A DNA stretch of 64,000 nt from Phlyctochytrium arcticum (GCA_025602905.1 JAHLKI010000017.1:310001-374000), one strand, 5' to 3'; shown: positions 21,592 through 33,320, counted from the first letter of the stretch. Notes: generated by a model from the letters alone, not told the origin. Translations and numbers: made by a program.

Positions 21592-22670
21592 ATGGCGTGC
21601 TCGGAGTGTTCCCGAAACAGAGTTGGAGAACGCGTCCCTGACAAGGTAAACTGCTCATCAGACGTATGGAAGTTCCAATGAATGATCTGAAACATTTTTT
21701 ACACTAGTGGGAGGATCTCAAAGACAATCATCAACACAACTGTGTCTTTCTTCACATGCTTGGAAAAGCAGGTCGCGCAAAGGTCGGCTACCTCCAGTGG
21801 TACGATGGCTGGGATATGGCATCAGCCAACGAATCGGACAAGCTTCTTGTGGCATCCCTCTTCGCACAAATTCAAGTGGATATTACGCGGAGTTTTGGGG
21901 ATGATGGATAAGGAGGATGAGAAAGTGGATGAAGAAAGTTGATAGAGGTCCTAGACATTGCAGAAAAGAGTACATGCTGGTCGAGATGGACTCCTTCCGG
22001 GATGAATTCAGCCTGCAACTCATCGCCTGGTGGGCCGACAACGCATCACTCGTGATGACCCGTATTCGGGCGATTGAAAAAACTACTGAAACGGCCGCCG
22101 ATAACACTCATGCAGCCAATGCCGACCACGGTGGTATGCAACATGATCAGAATCATTCCGCTGAGTTGGTCCCGCAAGCTCCGGTTCAGACAGGAAATGT
22201 CACCGATCCCATCGATCACGATGAGCATTTGAGCCATGAACAAGGGCAGACCATGCAAAAACTACTCCAGGAAGAGTTTGAAACGTACCGACAGGAGATG
22301 CAAAGAATACTGCAGGAAGAGCGTGGAAGCGACCGACAGCAGATGCAAAATGTCCTCAAGGAAGAGCGCCAAAAGGACCGACAAGAGATGCAAGAAGTAC
22401 TGCGGAAAGAACTTGAAGGATTCAAGCTGCAAGTCCGTACATGAAGAGCATGAAAAACTCTTGAAAAGAATGTGCGATCAGCTGCAACTGGATATGAACG
22501 AGATTATGCGAAAAGAGCGGGAGTGACATCGGCAGGAGATGCGCGAGCTAGTATGGGAAACTCTTGGACAAGACAGTTCCTCAACTTCTGAACCTGGCTA
22601 TCATGAACGGAAAGGTAGAGAACAGCTGCAACAATTTCTCAGTCGTTGCACAATGCAGAGAAACATCTGA
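21592..22670 (+). pseudogene. Family B coiled-coil gene B5, several lesions
   Basis: Exon 1 (21592-21645) encodes MACSECSRNRVGERVPDK. An intron ends CACTAG at 21707, and exon 2 begins WEDLKDNHQHNCVFLHML, followed by VGYLQWYDGWDMAS. The frame stops at about 21909 (DDG then TAA). The rest of the shared domain (MDSFRDEFSLQLIAWWADNA) and the first coiled coil continue in another phase to 22444. A further shift leads to EHEKLLKRMCDQLQLDMNE. A TGA at about 22526 precedes a tail WETLGQDSSSTSEPGYHERK shared with B6. At least two frameshifts and one nonsense codon: a clear pseudogene. It forms an inverted pair with B6. Confidence 0.7.
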
Positions 22671-23420
22671 AAGCAGTGCAAGAAATACGCAAGTGATCCT
22701 GCCTGCAGATGTTCCCAAACATTTTTATGATGCTGCGCGGATCCATTGATCATGTATTTTGATGTTTTACGCGCCACTGAAATGATGTTTGATTGCTTTA
22801 CAAACCCTGATGGGCATATGCAAAACAACGACAAAAGTCATCTCCATCTGTTCTGCTATCAATATACACGCAGGTTGACCCAGGCTCCACTCTGCTGGAA
22901 CGGCAGTTCAACCGGGATTTAGAGTCAGTACCCGGCAGTACCCTCGCCAGGACTTATTGGGCGGCAGGAGCGAAGTTATCTTGGATCTGTTGTCCCCCCA
23001 GGAAGCTTAACTTAATTAGTGATACGCTTTAATATAAATAGCGCAGTGTTCTGCTTCTCCCTGTTAACTTTAACCCTTTATCCCATATTCTGATCGCATA
23101 TCATCATATCATTACATTCTTTGGATTATCTTACATCAAAACACAGTTTACTCTGCATAACTTTGGTCGGCAAGGTTTCCCCGCATATCGATGCAGACGG
23201 GCTATGTCCGGATCCCACCCATTTGACGCGAGTAAGTTAAACTAGATCATTTCAGAGGCGCGTAAAAACATGATCTAACAGTATATATTCTTTAGCGTCC
23301 TCGCAGGAACTTTCTGTAATGTGTTATACATGGCACTTGCATCACAACTCCCATTCAGATCACACTAAAAACATTTAGTATTGGGCGGTTGCGCTGAAGT
23401 TTTGACTCGGTCCTCCTGCT
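22671..23420. other. Spacer between B5 and B6
   Basis: The B5 and B6 tails face each other. TTTTACGCGCCACTGAAATGA at 22766 and its relative in reverse near 23255 mark inverted 3' flanks like those of B3 and B4. No gene is seen. Confidence 0.5.
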
Positions 23421-24617
23421 TCACTTGCGCTTTTCCTGCCAGTCTTTAGCTTTTCCGCCTTTCGTTGCTGCTTTCAGCATGTTCATCACGTGTTGCATCT
23501 GTCCTCTACCCTTCCGTTCATGATACCCTGGTTCAGAAGTGGACGAGGACCTGTCTTGTCCAAGCGTTTCCCATATGAGTTCGCGCATCTCGTGCCGATT
23601 TCTCTGACATTCTTCTCGCAGAGTCTCGTTCAAATCAAATTGCAGCCGATCGCGCATTTGATTCAATTCTGTTTCATACTCTTGTCAGTCCTGTTCACGT
23701 TCTTCACGCTCATCTTGGATGGCCTTGTCACAGACCAGCTTGATTTGCTCCATTTCTTGCTGTAGCAGTTCTTGCAGCCCCTGTCGGTCCTTTTTGCGCC
23801 CTTCCTGCATTTTATGCATTTCCTGTCGGCATTGTTCCTGCCCTTTCCGCAAGTGTGCTTGCACATCTTGTCGAAATAGTTCCTGCATCTCCTGTCGGTC
23901 CTTTTCGCGCTCTTCATTCAGGAGTTGGCGAATCTCCTGTCGTCGTGTTTGATCATCACTGCTCAAATGCTGATTGTGATCAATGGGATCAACAACTTTT
24001 CCTGCTGCTGCCTGAACCGGAGCGTGCGGGGCCAACAACCTGGCGCATTGTGTCTTCCAATCGTGTAGTATACTTGTGGTATCGTCATCATTTGCTGCTG
24101 CTACATGAGTGTGACTGGGTGTCGCTTCAGTAGTTTCCATTGCCCAAATACGGGCCATCACTAGCGACGCGTTGTCAGCCCACCAGGCAATGAGATTCTG
24201 ACGAAACTCGTCCCGTAACGTGCTTATCGCAGTCCAAAATGCCTCTTTGGTGAATTGGCTAGAGAGTCTTTTATGGAAATCCGTCCAGTCTTCATTGACG
24301 TCCTCCCCAAACACCAACGCAAGCTCCCGTGAAACTTGGATGAAGCGGGATACCAATGTATCTTTATCCAGTTGTTTCCCTGAGGCCATACCACAGCCAT
24401 CATACCACTCAAGGTAGTTGACCATTGCACGCTCTGCTGTTCCCAGCATCTGAAGAAATACACCGAAGTGTTCTGGATTGTCTTTGAGATCTTCCCACTA
24501 AGTAGAACATCCATTATATTGGGTCATTCAATGCAACTTGTATCTGTCTGATGAACGATTTACCTTTTCAGGGATAGCCTCTGCCACTTTGTCGCGAGGA
24601 CACACCGAGCACGCCAT
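23421..24617 (-). pseudogene. Family B coiled-coil gene B6, single in-frame TGA
   Basis: Exon 1 (24617-24564) encodes MACSVCPRDKVAEAIPEK. The intron 24563-24498 (GTAAAT...CTTAG) leads to exon 2, starting WEDLKDNPEHFGVFLQML. The shared domain is complete (VNYLEWYDGCGMASGKQLD, LIAWWADNASLVMARIWAM) and is followed by a charged coiled coil. A TGA (complement of 23685-23687) sits where paralogues have the Arg of KDRQEYE. The same frame then continues for about 85 codons (QEYETELNQMRDRLQFDLNE) to a stop at 23421. If translation ends at the TGA, the product has about 288 residues and lacks the tail. It could be a recently truncated but functional allele. Confidence 0.65.
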
Positions 24618-25102
24618 GATCGTCTTTAAAGTTGTGTTAGGAAATCGAAAGCAGATATTACACTCAAGGAATACTTTTACCAAAGACAAAGTTTCTTTCT
24701 CCCTCCAGGTGTTTTTTTTTGTATGTTCAAAGGGGGGCTTTACATGTGTCCATGTTTTTTGATGGCAGAAATGTTTGACAGCTCCTTATAAAATTGCTTC
24801 AGGCGGATATACCAAAGAACAACACCATCCGGCACAATCCACAATGCGAAAAGTCTTTTCCTTGGTACCTATTCCTACTTGATACCAATGTATAAATCCG
24901 TGGGAATCTATCCGAGATCCCGGGCTGCGCAATGCGCTCGAATGAGTGTGGCTGGATCCAGGCATGACGTGATGCCGTTCGCCTCACGGCTCCCCTCAAA
25001 ACGCCGGTTTTTTCGTTTTTCATTTCTCTCACTTCCATCTCTCACCTTCATCTGATCACTTCCATCCCAAACCTACTTTCCTAAAACCTACTTTTCAACA
25101 AA
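24618..25102. promoter_or_regulatory. Divergent intergenic region of B6 and the membrane-protein gene
   Basis: The B6 side holds TGACAGC at 24776 (GCTGTCA relative to B6) next to TTTACATGTGTCC and CAAAGGGGGGC, the usual B promoter block. The other side precedes the gene at 25103 and is rich in pyrimidine tracts (CATTTCTCTCACTTCCATCT), typical of fungal 5' leaders. Confidence 0.5.
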
Positions 25103-25760
25103 ATGCCCAACCAGACGACGCTCGTTTCCTTGACTGCGCTCACGCTGCCCGTGTTTGTCCTCGGAGTCACCACGGCCATCACCGGTACTTCGCACACGTC
25201 CATTCGTGGTCTGTTTTCAGGACTTGCCCACCAAGCAAAGGACGCTGCTAACCCCAACAAACCCATCACCACCACCACCAACACTGTGCCCCACGGAGCT
25301 CTCCCCACCGAGCACCTCCATGCCATTGAATCTCACACTTGGGATCTCGCCCGTCGTGATGCCGCCCTCTACGCCGGTGTATTGGTCCCCCTGGTCCTCG
25401 TAGCTGATGCCCGATTGGCCACCGGCCTCATCCGTGGTGGATGGTTTGGTCTTGGTGCCACTGGCCGCAAGCTCTTGGAGGCTGCCATCGTTGGTGTTGT
25501 CGCTTCCCGTACTCTGTAAGTCTTTCCTTTATTTGTGACTGACATGCTATTCGCCGAACTAACACGTATGACTCCAGTGCTACCTTCTCTCACTTGACCG
25601 GTCGTAGCCTCCCCTCCATCACTGCGTTCGCTCGCACCTTTGGTGACCTCGGAACTTGTAAGTCTTTATTAACATCATCATCAAATGGCATCCCATCCTA
25701 AACATCTCCTTTCCAGACACATTCGGCGCCATCCTCGCTATTCTCCCTCTCTGGTACTAG
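25103..25760 (+). CDS. Small predicted membrane protein, conserved-looking, unrecognised
   Basis: Three exons (25103-25515, 25578-25657, 25717-25760) with canonical GTAAGT donors give 178 aa. Hydrophobic stretches at about residues 8-26 (LTALTLPVFVLGVTTAITG), 87-105 (AALYAGVLVPLVLVADARLA) and the C-terminus (FGAILAILPLWY) suggest three membrane spans. The middle contains a Thr/Asn/Pro loop. Codon use is C-rich at third positions, unlike the neighbouring clusters, which fits a well-expressed housekeeping gene. I do not recognise a family. It marks the right border of cluster 1. Confidence 0.7.
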
Positions 25761-26056
25761 ACTACCTCTTCCTTTTTTTCATAAGTCATCTGTCCCAAGT
25801 TTCTCGTCACTCTTTTTTCTCAATGTATGCCTCTTTCACATTATATAATGTTTTTCCTCCGTCACTCAAATGATTTACTTTTGTGATTGATTAACACTTG
25901 CTTTGGCTTGTTTTCTTCTGAATGATTGCAAAGAAGAGAGAGAGAGAGAATGTGTTCATGCATATATATATTTTACAAAAAGCAATGAGACTTTAGCCTC
26001 CATAATGGATTGCCAATAGTTTGTTCAAAAAAGAGTCCAGTTTAGAATACGGCACT

Positions 26057-29000
26057 TTAAAGCCCTTCAAAAGCACCCTTGATAACCCGCTCCTGCTCAG
26101 CCTTGAAGCGTTTCGAAATTCCAGTGGCGGGTGCAGCAGCAGCCACTCGGCCATGGTAAATCAACTACAATTCACAATTTTAGTTGCTAAACTCAAATCT
26201 TTGTGTGAGAATTCCGAACTCTTACCTCCTGGTTATTGGGCAACACGTGTCGAATCCGGGGTGAAACATACGTCCACGCACCCATATTCTGGGGCTCCTC
26301 TTGCACCCAGTACCATTCCCCAACATGTCCCAACTCACCCACCACCTGCTTCAACTCTTCCACGGGCGTAGGACACAATTCCTCCACTCGGATAATAGCC
26401 ACTTGACCCTCCAAACCCCGGGCAGCCCGTTCTTTAATCAAGTCATAGTACAATCGTCCACTGACCAGCATGACCCTTCGTACATCCGCAGGGGTAATCG
26501 TGGTATCCACCAAAATGGGCTGGAAATGGGTTCCGGGGCCCATTTCGGAAAGCGACGATGTGGCGGCCGGAAGACGAAGGAGGGATTTGGGAGCGGCTAC
26601 GATGAGGGGTTTACGGTACTCCCGATGCAATTGACGTCGCAACAGGTGAAAGTATTGGGCGGGCGTCGTAGGGTTCACCACATGCATATTGACATCTCCA
26701 GGCGTTGTCTGGGCATCAAATGTCTCATCACACAATTGCAAAAACCGTTCAATCCGACAACTACTATGTTCAGGTCCACCCCCCTCATATCCATGAGGCA
26801 ACAACATGGTCAATGCACTCTGTCGTAACCATTTGGTTTCACCCGAGTTGATAAACGTGTCGATAATGATTTGAGCGCCGTTGAAGAAATCCCCGAATTG
26901 GGCTTCCCAGATCACGAGGCGGTTCGGGTCTTCCAATGACACGCCGTATTCGAATCCAAGGACGGCAAACTCCGACAGAGACGAATTGGCAATTTCCAGT
27001 TTTCCTTGTTTGTTGTTTCCGAGACGGTTTAAGGGGATGGTGGTCCGTTCGGTTTCCTGATCGACCAGCATGACATGACGTTGGGAGAATGTTCCCCGGC
27101 CTACATCCTGCCCGGAAATCCGCACATGTTTGTTTTCCAACAACAAGGATCCGAATGCAAGTGCTTCACCCGTGGCCCAATCCAACCCTTTGCCACTCTC
27201 CAACTTGTTCAATCGGGGTGTGACGTGGTATTTCTGTAACCGAGGGTGAATCGTAATCCCTTCAGGAACCTGAACAGATTTCTTGCCAACTTCCTTCAAG
27301 ATATCCTCCGACAAGCCCGTCTCAGGTTTCGTGACGGCCTTTGTGGGAATCTTCATATCCGACCATTTTCCATTCAGGGTGTCGGCAACAGGCTGATAAC
27401 TATAACTCTCCTCCAGATGCTTATCCAGTTTATCGAAATACTGAGTTCGGAGGGTTTCCAATTCGGATTTATCAGCCAAGACATTCTCGGCCACCAATTT
27501 CTCCTCATAGACGCGGGGAACACTTTTTCGTCCTCGGATGTTTTTGTACATGAGCGGCTGCGTGAACCCAGGTTCGTCCAATTCGTTATGTCCCATGCGG
27601 CGGTAGGCAATCATATCGATGATAACGTCCTTGTGGAATTTGTTGCGGTATTGAATGGCGATTTGAGTGGCTCGCGCGACATCTTCAGGGAAATCGGCAT
27701 TGACGTGAATAACGGGACACGAAATCATTTTTGCGACGTCAGAACTGTAAATACTGGAGCGGGCATTCATGGCCGGTGTGGTGTATCCAATCTGGTTATT
27801 GACAATAACGTGGACGGAACCTCCCGCAGTGTAATGAGGGAGATTGGCCAGACCCAAAGTTTCCGTTACGACGCCTTGTCCGCAAAAGGCCGCGTCACCG
27901 TGCATCTGAATACACATGACCCGGTCCCCAATGAAACAATCCTGTTCTGATCCCGATTCGTATAAATTCATTTGCTTGGCGCGGGCTTTTCCGACTGCAA
28001 CGGGGTTGGCGGCTTCCAAATGGGACGGGTTATGCAACATGGAGACATGGACGGGTTGTTTGGCGCCGTACTCTAGATCCACGGAAACGGCAATGTGGGA
28101 CAGGACGTCGCCTGAACCGGGGATTTCGTCGGGGAATTCAGAGTTGCCTTTGACTTTGTGGAACAGGGCTGTTGGGTTGTATTTGAGCAGGTCGGTCAGC
28201 AAGTTGAGACGACCACGGTGGGGCATGCAAAGCACAACATCGCGAATGCCAGCTATACATTATATCCAGTTAATACTGACGTCCAAAAACCTTTGGCTAT
28301 GCAACTGTATACGTACCAAAGTTGGCCTCCTTGAACAAAAAGTCCAAAACAACGTTCATACTCTCAGCACCTTCCAAACCGTACCGCTTGACTTGAGGAA
28401 ATCGTTTAGCCATGAAATGGTCAAACACCTAAAGTATTCGCAAATTTAGCAAGTGATCAGCCAAAACAATCATCAAAAAATAGCTTACTTCAGAGCGGGT
28501 CAAGAGTCCTGCAATATGCTTCTTTTCCTCACTGGCAAGAGTCTTACTTCGCGATGACTCAACCAAGTTTGCAAACCATTTCCGTTCACTCAAATTGGGA
28601 ATATGGGTAAACTCGAATCCAATACGGTGGCAGTAGGCCGCTTTGAGATGTTGCAGGATTTCCGGCATGGTAGCTTCAGTTTTTGAGTGGCCGTTAGAGT
28701 CCGTCATGTGGAGGATACCCGCAAGCTGGTAGGTCTCGTCACCCGACGATGAAAGACCGTAGCGTTCAGGGCTCAATTGAAAGACATTTCTGAATGATTG
28801 CGGTTTGTTTAGAATCTGGTTTTTTTTGGCAACTGTGAGTGCTGGCAAGTAACTTACTCGTTGAGAGTAAGGTTCAATGGATCAAGTTCTGCGGCTCGGT
28901 GTCCGTGAACTTGATACATGTGGACCAATCGCACCAAATTGGCATTGGCATTACGGTTCGCTCGTTCCGCATCCGTGACTAAAAATCAAACACAATCACC

Positions 29001-29243
29001 TTAGAAAACATACTTCAAGTAGACTACGATACGAAAACTCTTACAATCAGGCGTCTCGTAGACTCTTGGGGTTCGGAACCCGTAGATCTCTTGATCGTAC
29101 TCGTACCGCGCTTTGGGTGATGAGTGGAATGTCCTGCTAACAACTGGGACTGCTGTCCGACGGATAGACGCGGCGGTGGCCGTTCGGGAGACAAGACGTC
29201 GGAGAGCGGGAGCCCGGGCAGCTCCTCGAAGAAGTGGGTTCAT
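26057..29243 (-). CDS. DHTKD1: 2-oxoadipate dehydrogenase E1 (DHTKD1-type), mitochondrial
   Basis: Six exons (29243-29045, 28978-28858, 28789-28489, 28428-28317, 28252-26226, 26164-26057) encode 955 aa. An Arg-rich presequence is followed by EIYGFRTPR, the entry motif of DHTKD1 proteins. The long N-terminal part of classical OGDH (FLDG/S..YV..MY..W) is missing. Thiamine-diphosphate E1 hallmarks follow: VHGHRAAELDPL, FDHFMAKRFPQVKRYGLEGAES, MPHRGRLNLLTDLL, HLEAANPVAVGKARAKQ, GDAAFCGQGVVTETLGL, VNNQIGYTTP, RRMGHNELDEPGFTQP, GQDVGRGTFSQRH, FEYGVSLEDP, WEAQFGDFFNGAQIIIDTFI, HSSCRIERFLQLCD. It ends YHGRVAAAAPATGISKRFK. The enzyme decarboxylates 2-oxoadipate (lysine and tryptophan breakdown) and partly 2-oxoglutarate, feeding E2/E3. 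The assignment over OGDH rests on length, the YGFR motif and overall resemblance; a tree would settle it. Confidence 0.85.
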
Positions 29244-29854
29244 GTTTGAGTGATCAGTGATTGGTGGTAACGAATGGAATGTGACAGGTTGGAAAGGCTA
29301 GATCAGCCGTGTAGGGAATAGTAAACCCGGGCTAAAAAAAGCAAGCCGGTCAAACGTAGACTACTTGCAAGGTCGAAATCGGTCCTGTCTGAACCGCTAA
29401 TGGCGCTAATGGATCCCCGCCGGACGTCTAATGGAAGTGAATTTGCCTAAGCGTTCTTTTTCCCAACAATTTTATCCCCGACCGTTCGAGGGCCTCCCGT
29501 GACCCGCGGCGTCTTCCCGGTGTTGCCACAAGTTTTCCATACGGTAACATTTCCCGGCTGCGCTTATCGCTGGCCAGTACCCCACAAGTGTGTATGTAGG
29601 GAAAAAAATGTTTCTATTGTTGCGAAAATGTGTGTAAAAATTCATTGGATTCAGATGGGAAATGTGGAAAATCATGCATCAGAAATTTAGAGTAGATCCG
29701 TACTCACGCGACCAAAAGATCCTTGAATAATGACCTCAATATCCAGTCGAAAAAGGGAAAAGACTTTGGTGGGTAGGTATAAAAATCAAATGTATTTGTC
29801 AAGAAAGAATTTATCTAAAAAAACGAAATCATCAACCCAACTTCCCAACAAAAA
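29244..29854. promoter_or_regulatory. Divergent promoter region, DHTKD1 and small gene
   Basis: About 610 bases without a supported frame. The right-hand 100 bases are A-rich and lead into the ATG at 29855 with an AAAAA context. No TATA box stands out. Confidence 0.4.
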
Positions 29855-30142
29855 ATGTCTAATCCCGACGCAAACCCCGTCCGCAACGCTCCCAAAGTCG
29901 ACTCCACCACCGGCCTCCTAAACTCCGACCACCCCTCTTCTTTCCCCGCCTATTTTCCCGAAAAATACAATGCAAGTTCACCCTTGGGTTCCGCCAACAA
30001 CTTGTTTTCGCTCAAAGATGTGATTCCGCCCATGTATCAGCCGAAAGGGAATGAGACTGGATTGGCTGCTGGCGGGGAGGGCGGAAACGAACGAAAGGAG
30101 GATGGGAACACCCATGGCAATCCTAGAAATGAGCGAGAATGA
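29855..30142 (+). CDS. Small disordered hypothetical protein
   Basis: A 95-aa single-exon frame with a strong start context (AACAAAAAATGTC). Rich in Asn, Pro, Gly and Ser, with no predicted helix bundle or membrane span. It contains AYFPEKYNASSPLGSANNLF and SLKDVIPPMYQPKG, then a charged Gly/Glu/Asn tail. Codon use (many C-ending codons in the first half) resembles real genes rather than noise. Not recognised; it could be a stress-related disordered protein, but nothing specific supports that. Confidence 0.5.
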   Translation: MSNPDANPVRNAPKVDSTTGLLNSDHPSSFPAYFPEKYNASSPLGSANNLFSLKDVIPPMYQPKGNETGLAAGGEGGNERKEDGNTHGNPRNERE

Positions 30143-30817
30143 GGATTACAGTAGTCCCGTAGTTTGATGGTGGAAATTGTATGCCGGTACTTTTAGTTAC
30201 TCACATCCCTCATAACATTTTTGCTGTTTCACTCAATCTGCAAATATGTGTACCATGTATCAATGAAAATTTTATCACATAGCTGTCATCTCTGAATAAA
30301 TCACCATCGTATGCTTCGAATGTTTGTTTGAACATCTGCTGCGCAGTTTGCTGGCAGAAGAACTTCTAAGTAACAAATACCTTGCCTTAGATTAAGTGAG
30401 AGAAAAAGGCTGGGAAAAACGTCCATTTTGGTGTAAACTTTCCATTGGTTGTATCAGTGGTCTCAAGTTCCATTGTGGCCAGCCAGTGCGTTTGCAGACT
30501 GCGCAGTGTCTGGGAGTCTGGGAACGCTCTGAGAGTGCGCAGCACATCACAAAATCTCAAGCTGGTTCTGTGGCCGATTCCCAGGGGCTCAGGGGCCGAC
30601 TGTTAGTGTACGGTCTTCATCAAACACGTCGAACAGTCAACATCTGTTTGGGAATACTAACCAACATAATTACCGCCGCAATGTATCATTGGACGCTAGC
30701 ACAAGGTCCCAACATTCATACAGGCTATTCCACAATGGGTCGAATCTGATGAAAACAACAATGTTCCATGTACGGAATATATTGACTAATTTACAACCAA
30801 CAAATAATCCAATTGGA
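30143..30817. other. Intergenic region between convergent genes
   Basis: About 675 bases between the small gene (+) and the 3' end of the KH-like gene (-). Short frames here lack codon bias and splice logic. A GCTGCGCAG occurs at about 30338, probably by chance. Confidence 0.45.
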
Positions 30818-33320
30818 CTATTGCATATTGGCACCCATCAAGAACCCGGCCGGGTTGCCGCCGCCACCAGCAGCCCCAAACATACCAAACGTACGGGCCA
30901 TTTGCGCCCAGTTGGCCAAGGCCGCAGCTCCATTCATGGGGTTGGGTTGCCCCGCCCCAGGACCACCGGCAAACCCAGGCTGGAATCCACCCATGTATGG
31001 GTTAATGGGTTTGGGGCCAGTGTTGCCCATGTGTGCATTGGGTTGTTGGTTGTTCATAAAGTATGACGGAACGCCCGTTCCCACAGGAGACACCCAGACA
31101 TCAGCGATATGCTGGTCCACCATCTTGACTGCTTTTTCCAAAGATGCTCGGCTCTCAGCAGTAAACAACATACGCTAAATGTAAATCTTTAGCGACGTGC
31201 CACTCCGAAACTAATTGTATAGTAATTCCGTACCTGAGGATCCAGGAACTGGATCTGAACTCGTGCATTGTGTCCCATTCGAACAACGACACTCTGCAGC
31301 GTCTGAAGGGATGAGGGATCGATGGAAGGGGGCAGTCGCAAGACTCGGACATGAGGATCCTTCTCCAAGGCCCGGAGTGGCCCATCCTCATCCTCGCCTG
31401 TATCGCCGTCCTGTTCCTGCTCATTGGCACTAAGGAGCCTCAGATCCAGATCAACATCGTCAAAGCGACTCTTCTCGGTAGGAACGGTAATCTCAACAAT
31501 TTCCTCAATGACCTTCTCCTGTTCTTTCACCTCAAATATCTTCTCCTTTCCTTTGGAGCTGGTGGCGCCATTTGCCGAAGGGGTGGCTTTGCTTCCATTA
31601 AGGGATGGCTATTGGCAACGGAATGTGAATTTCGGGTTGAAAAATGTATAAACACGAAAATAAACCTTTGCGGCGTCAGTTGCTGGCTTGTCATCTAGCT
31701 TCTCAGCAGCTGGGGGATTTAAACCTGCCCTTTTCTAGAAGGTGCGTCAGGGATAGTAAAGATAGGCTTGCTAACGAAAATACCAACCGCAATGGGAACT
31801 ATCACTTTGTCGTAAAACTGGTTGTAGGCAAAATAAATTCGGTCGGCGTCCTGACTACGTAGAGATTCAATGTGGACAATCTGCCGCTGGAGATGAGACT
31901 TTGCCAATCAAGCTGACAACACCCGCATCTTACCCCGGTGTCCTCGTTGAACTTCACGTGAACATTACTGAGATGCCCAAAATAAACCTTCTGCATATGA
32001 TGCAGCGTGGCAATATGTTCTGGTGCGGCTCGCTTCAAATGTTTGATGATGGCTTGGGGGATGTGAAACATTCGATCTGTTATAACGGCCGAAGGTGTTT
32101 GATCTGCTGTCGTGGCGGCAGCAGATAGCGATAGAGGCGTAAGAACCGGGCTCGGCGGTGGCTTCAAGTTGATGACAACGGATGTAGGTCTGGCAGCAGG
32201 AGTCTGTGTCTGAGGATTTGGTGCGTCTACAGCCGAGGGGACGTTTGCTGGTGCTGATGCTCGAGGTTGAAAAGGGCCACTGAAGGCCTGCGCCTGTGAA
32301 GCACAGCTTTCGCCACCAGGTTTCGCCGAAGCGCCATCCAGAGACTCAGTGCTGCTGTTGGCGGAAGTTTTCTTACGCAGAGCAACCTAGAAGATAATCC
32401 AATCAATATACTGCGCTGTACGAAACGATGATTGAGAGTTACCGTGACATCTCTCTTGCGAAGGAAATGCCATGCGTCGAATTGTTTAAAAACATGCTCA
32501 ACGCCATCCTTGGGTCCACCGGATATCGGAGAAATATTTACAACCTGCATTGATGGCATGAGCGAGGTGTATATTGTTCGTCATGCCTTCCTCTATTAGA
32601 CGTACCTCATTGGTAGGATCAAACTCGATATTTGCGAGATTCTTTTTTCGGATCAACTCAATCTGCTCCAACAAAGCATCGCTAAAACGTTCAAGTAATT
32701 CCTTCTGCAAAGGAACTTGTCGTGCACCAGCAGTACTTGATGGGGTATATTTTGCACTTGGTTGAGGGGTACTTTCTGGTTTGACGACATCTGGCTTCTG
32801 AGCAGGGGACGGCTGCCGAGGTGCTGCTGCATCTTGGGCTTGCCGGGCTGAAGGACGGGCATTGATGATGGTGGTGGTGGTGGGCTTTTTAGATGCTGCC
32901 AATGCCATGGCCCACTTTTTCACAGCCTCCTCGACGTGAGGTTTGCTATAAGATCGATGCAAGTACGGTAAGCCCCAATCTTTGACAATGCTGCAGAAAG
33001 TTTGCCAAAATTACCAATTGTTTGCTCCTTGTGGCGGGCCACGTATTCGGATATTCTGCGCCGGGACAGTGTCGGTGGGGTTACAAGAAAGTAGAAACAA
33101 GAAGGAAACGAACCTGATCTTTGTCTAGTTGAATAGTCACTCCAAACTGCTCTCTTAGTTTCCTGCAATGGGCAACACGTCAGTTGCTGTTGCAAAACTT
33201 TTCTGTTCATAAACAAACAAAAAAGAAAACTTACAATATGACTTGGCCATGCTCGGGTGTCAAAAGTTCTTCGCGGGTGAGGTCCTTGCACGGGACAAAG
33301 ATATCAATCTTGTCCGTCAT
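30818..33320 (-). CDS. KH-like RNA-binding protein, ten exons
   Basis: Exons on the minus strand, phases all consistent: 33320-33235, 33162-33114, 33055-33015, 32945-32606, 32544-32443, 32386-31934, 31886-31776, 31734-31666, 31608-31234, 31174-30818; about 660 aa from the ATG at 33320. The first 75 residues form a KH-like unit (EHGQVILKLREQFGVTIQLD, then NIRIRGPPQGANN, then EEAVKKWAMALA). Further alpha-beta units of the same style are at KVYFGHLSNVHVKFNEDTG followed by RQIVHIESL, and at HVRVLRLPPSI, RMGHNARVQIQFLD and LEKAVKMVDQHIADVW. Linkers are Ala/Pro/Ser-rich, and the C-terminal tail is Gly/Asn/Met/Pro-rich. The frame is open upstream to about 33476 without an ATG, so another 5' exon is possible. 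RNA binding is family inference; the introns near 31735-31933 (41-47 nt) are the least certain. Confidence 0.6.

Noticed and set aside
6650..24650. RIP-like C-to-T mutation of duplicated genes
   Set aside because: Some stops fit C-to-T changes (CGA to TGA, CAG to TAG), but others need different changes or are indels, and the copies are not broadly depleted in C. A systematic count would be needed.
27246..27950. A 234-codon plus-strand frame
   Set aside because: Complement of the catalytic exon of the DHTKD1 gene.
26057..29243. Annotation as ordinary 2-oxoglutarate dehydrogenase E1
   Set aside because: The N-terminal lipoyl-E2-interacting part typical of OGDH is missing, and the length and entry motif fit DHTKD1 better.
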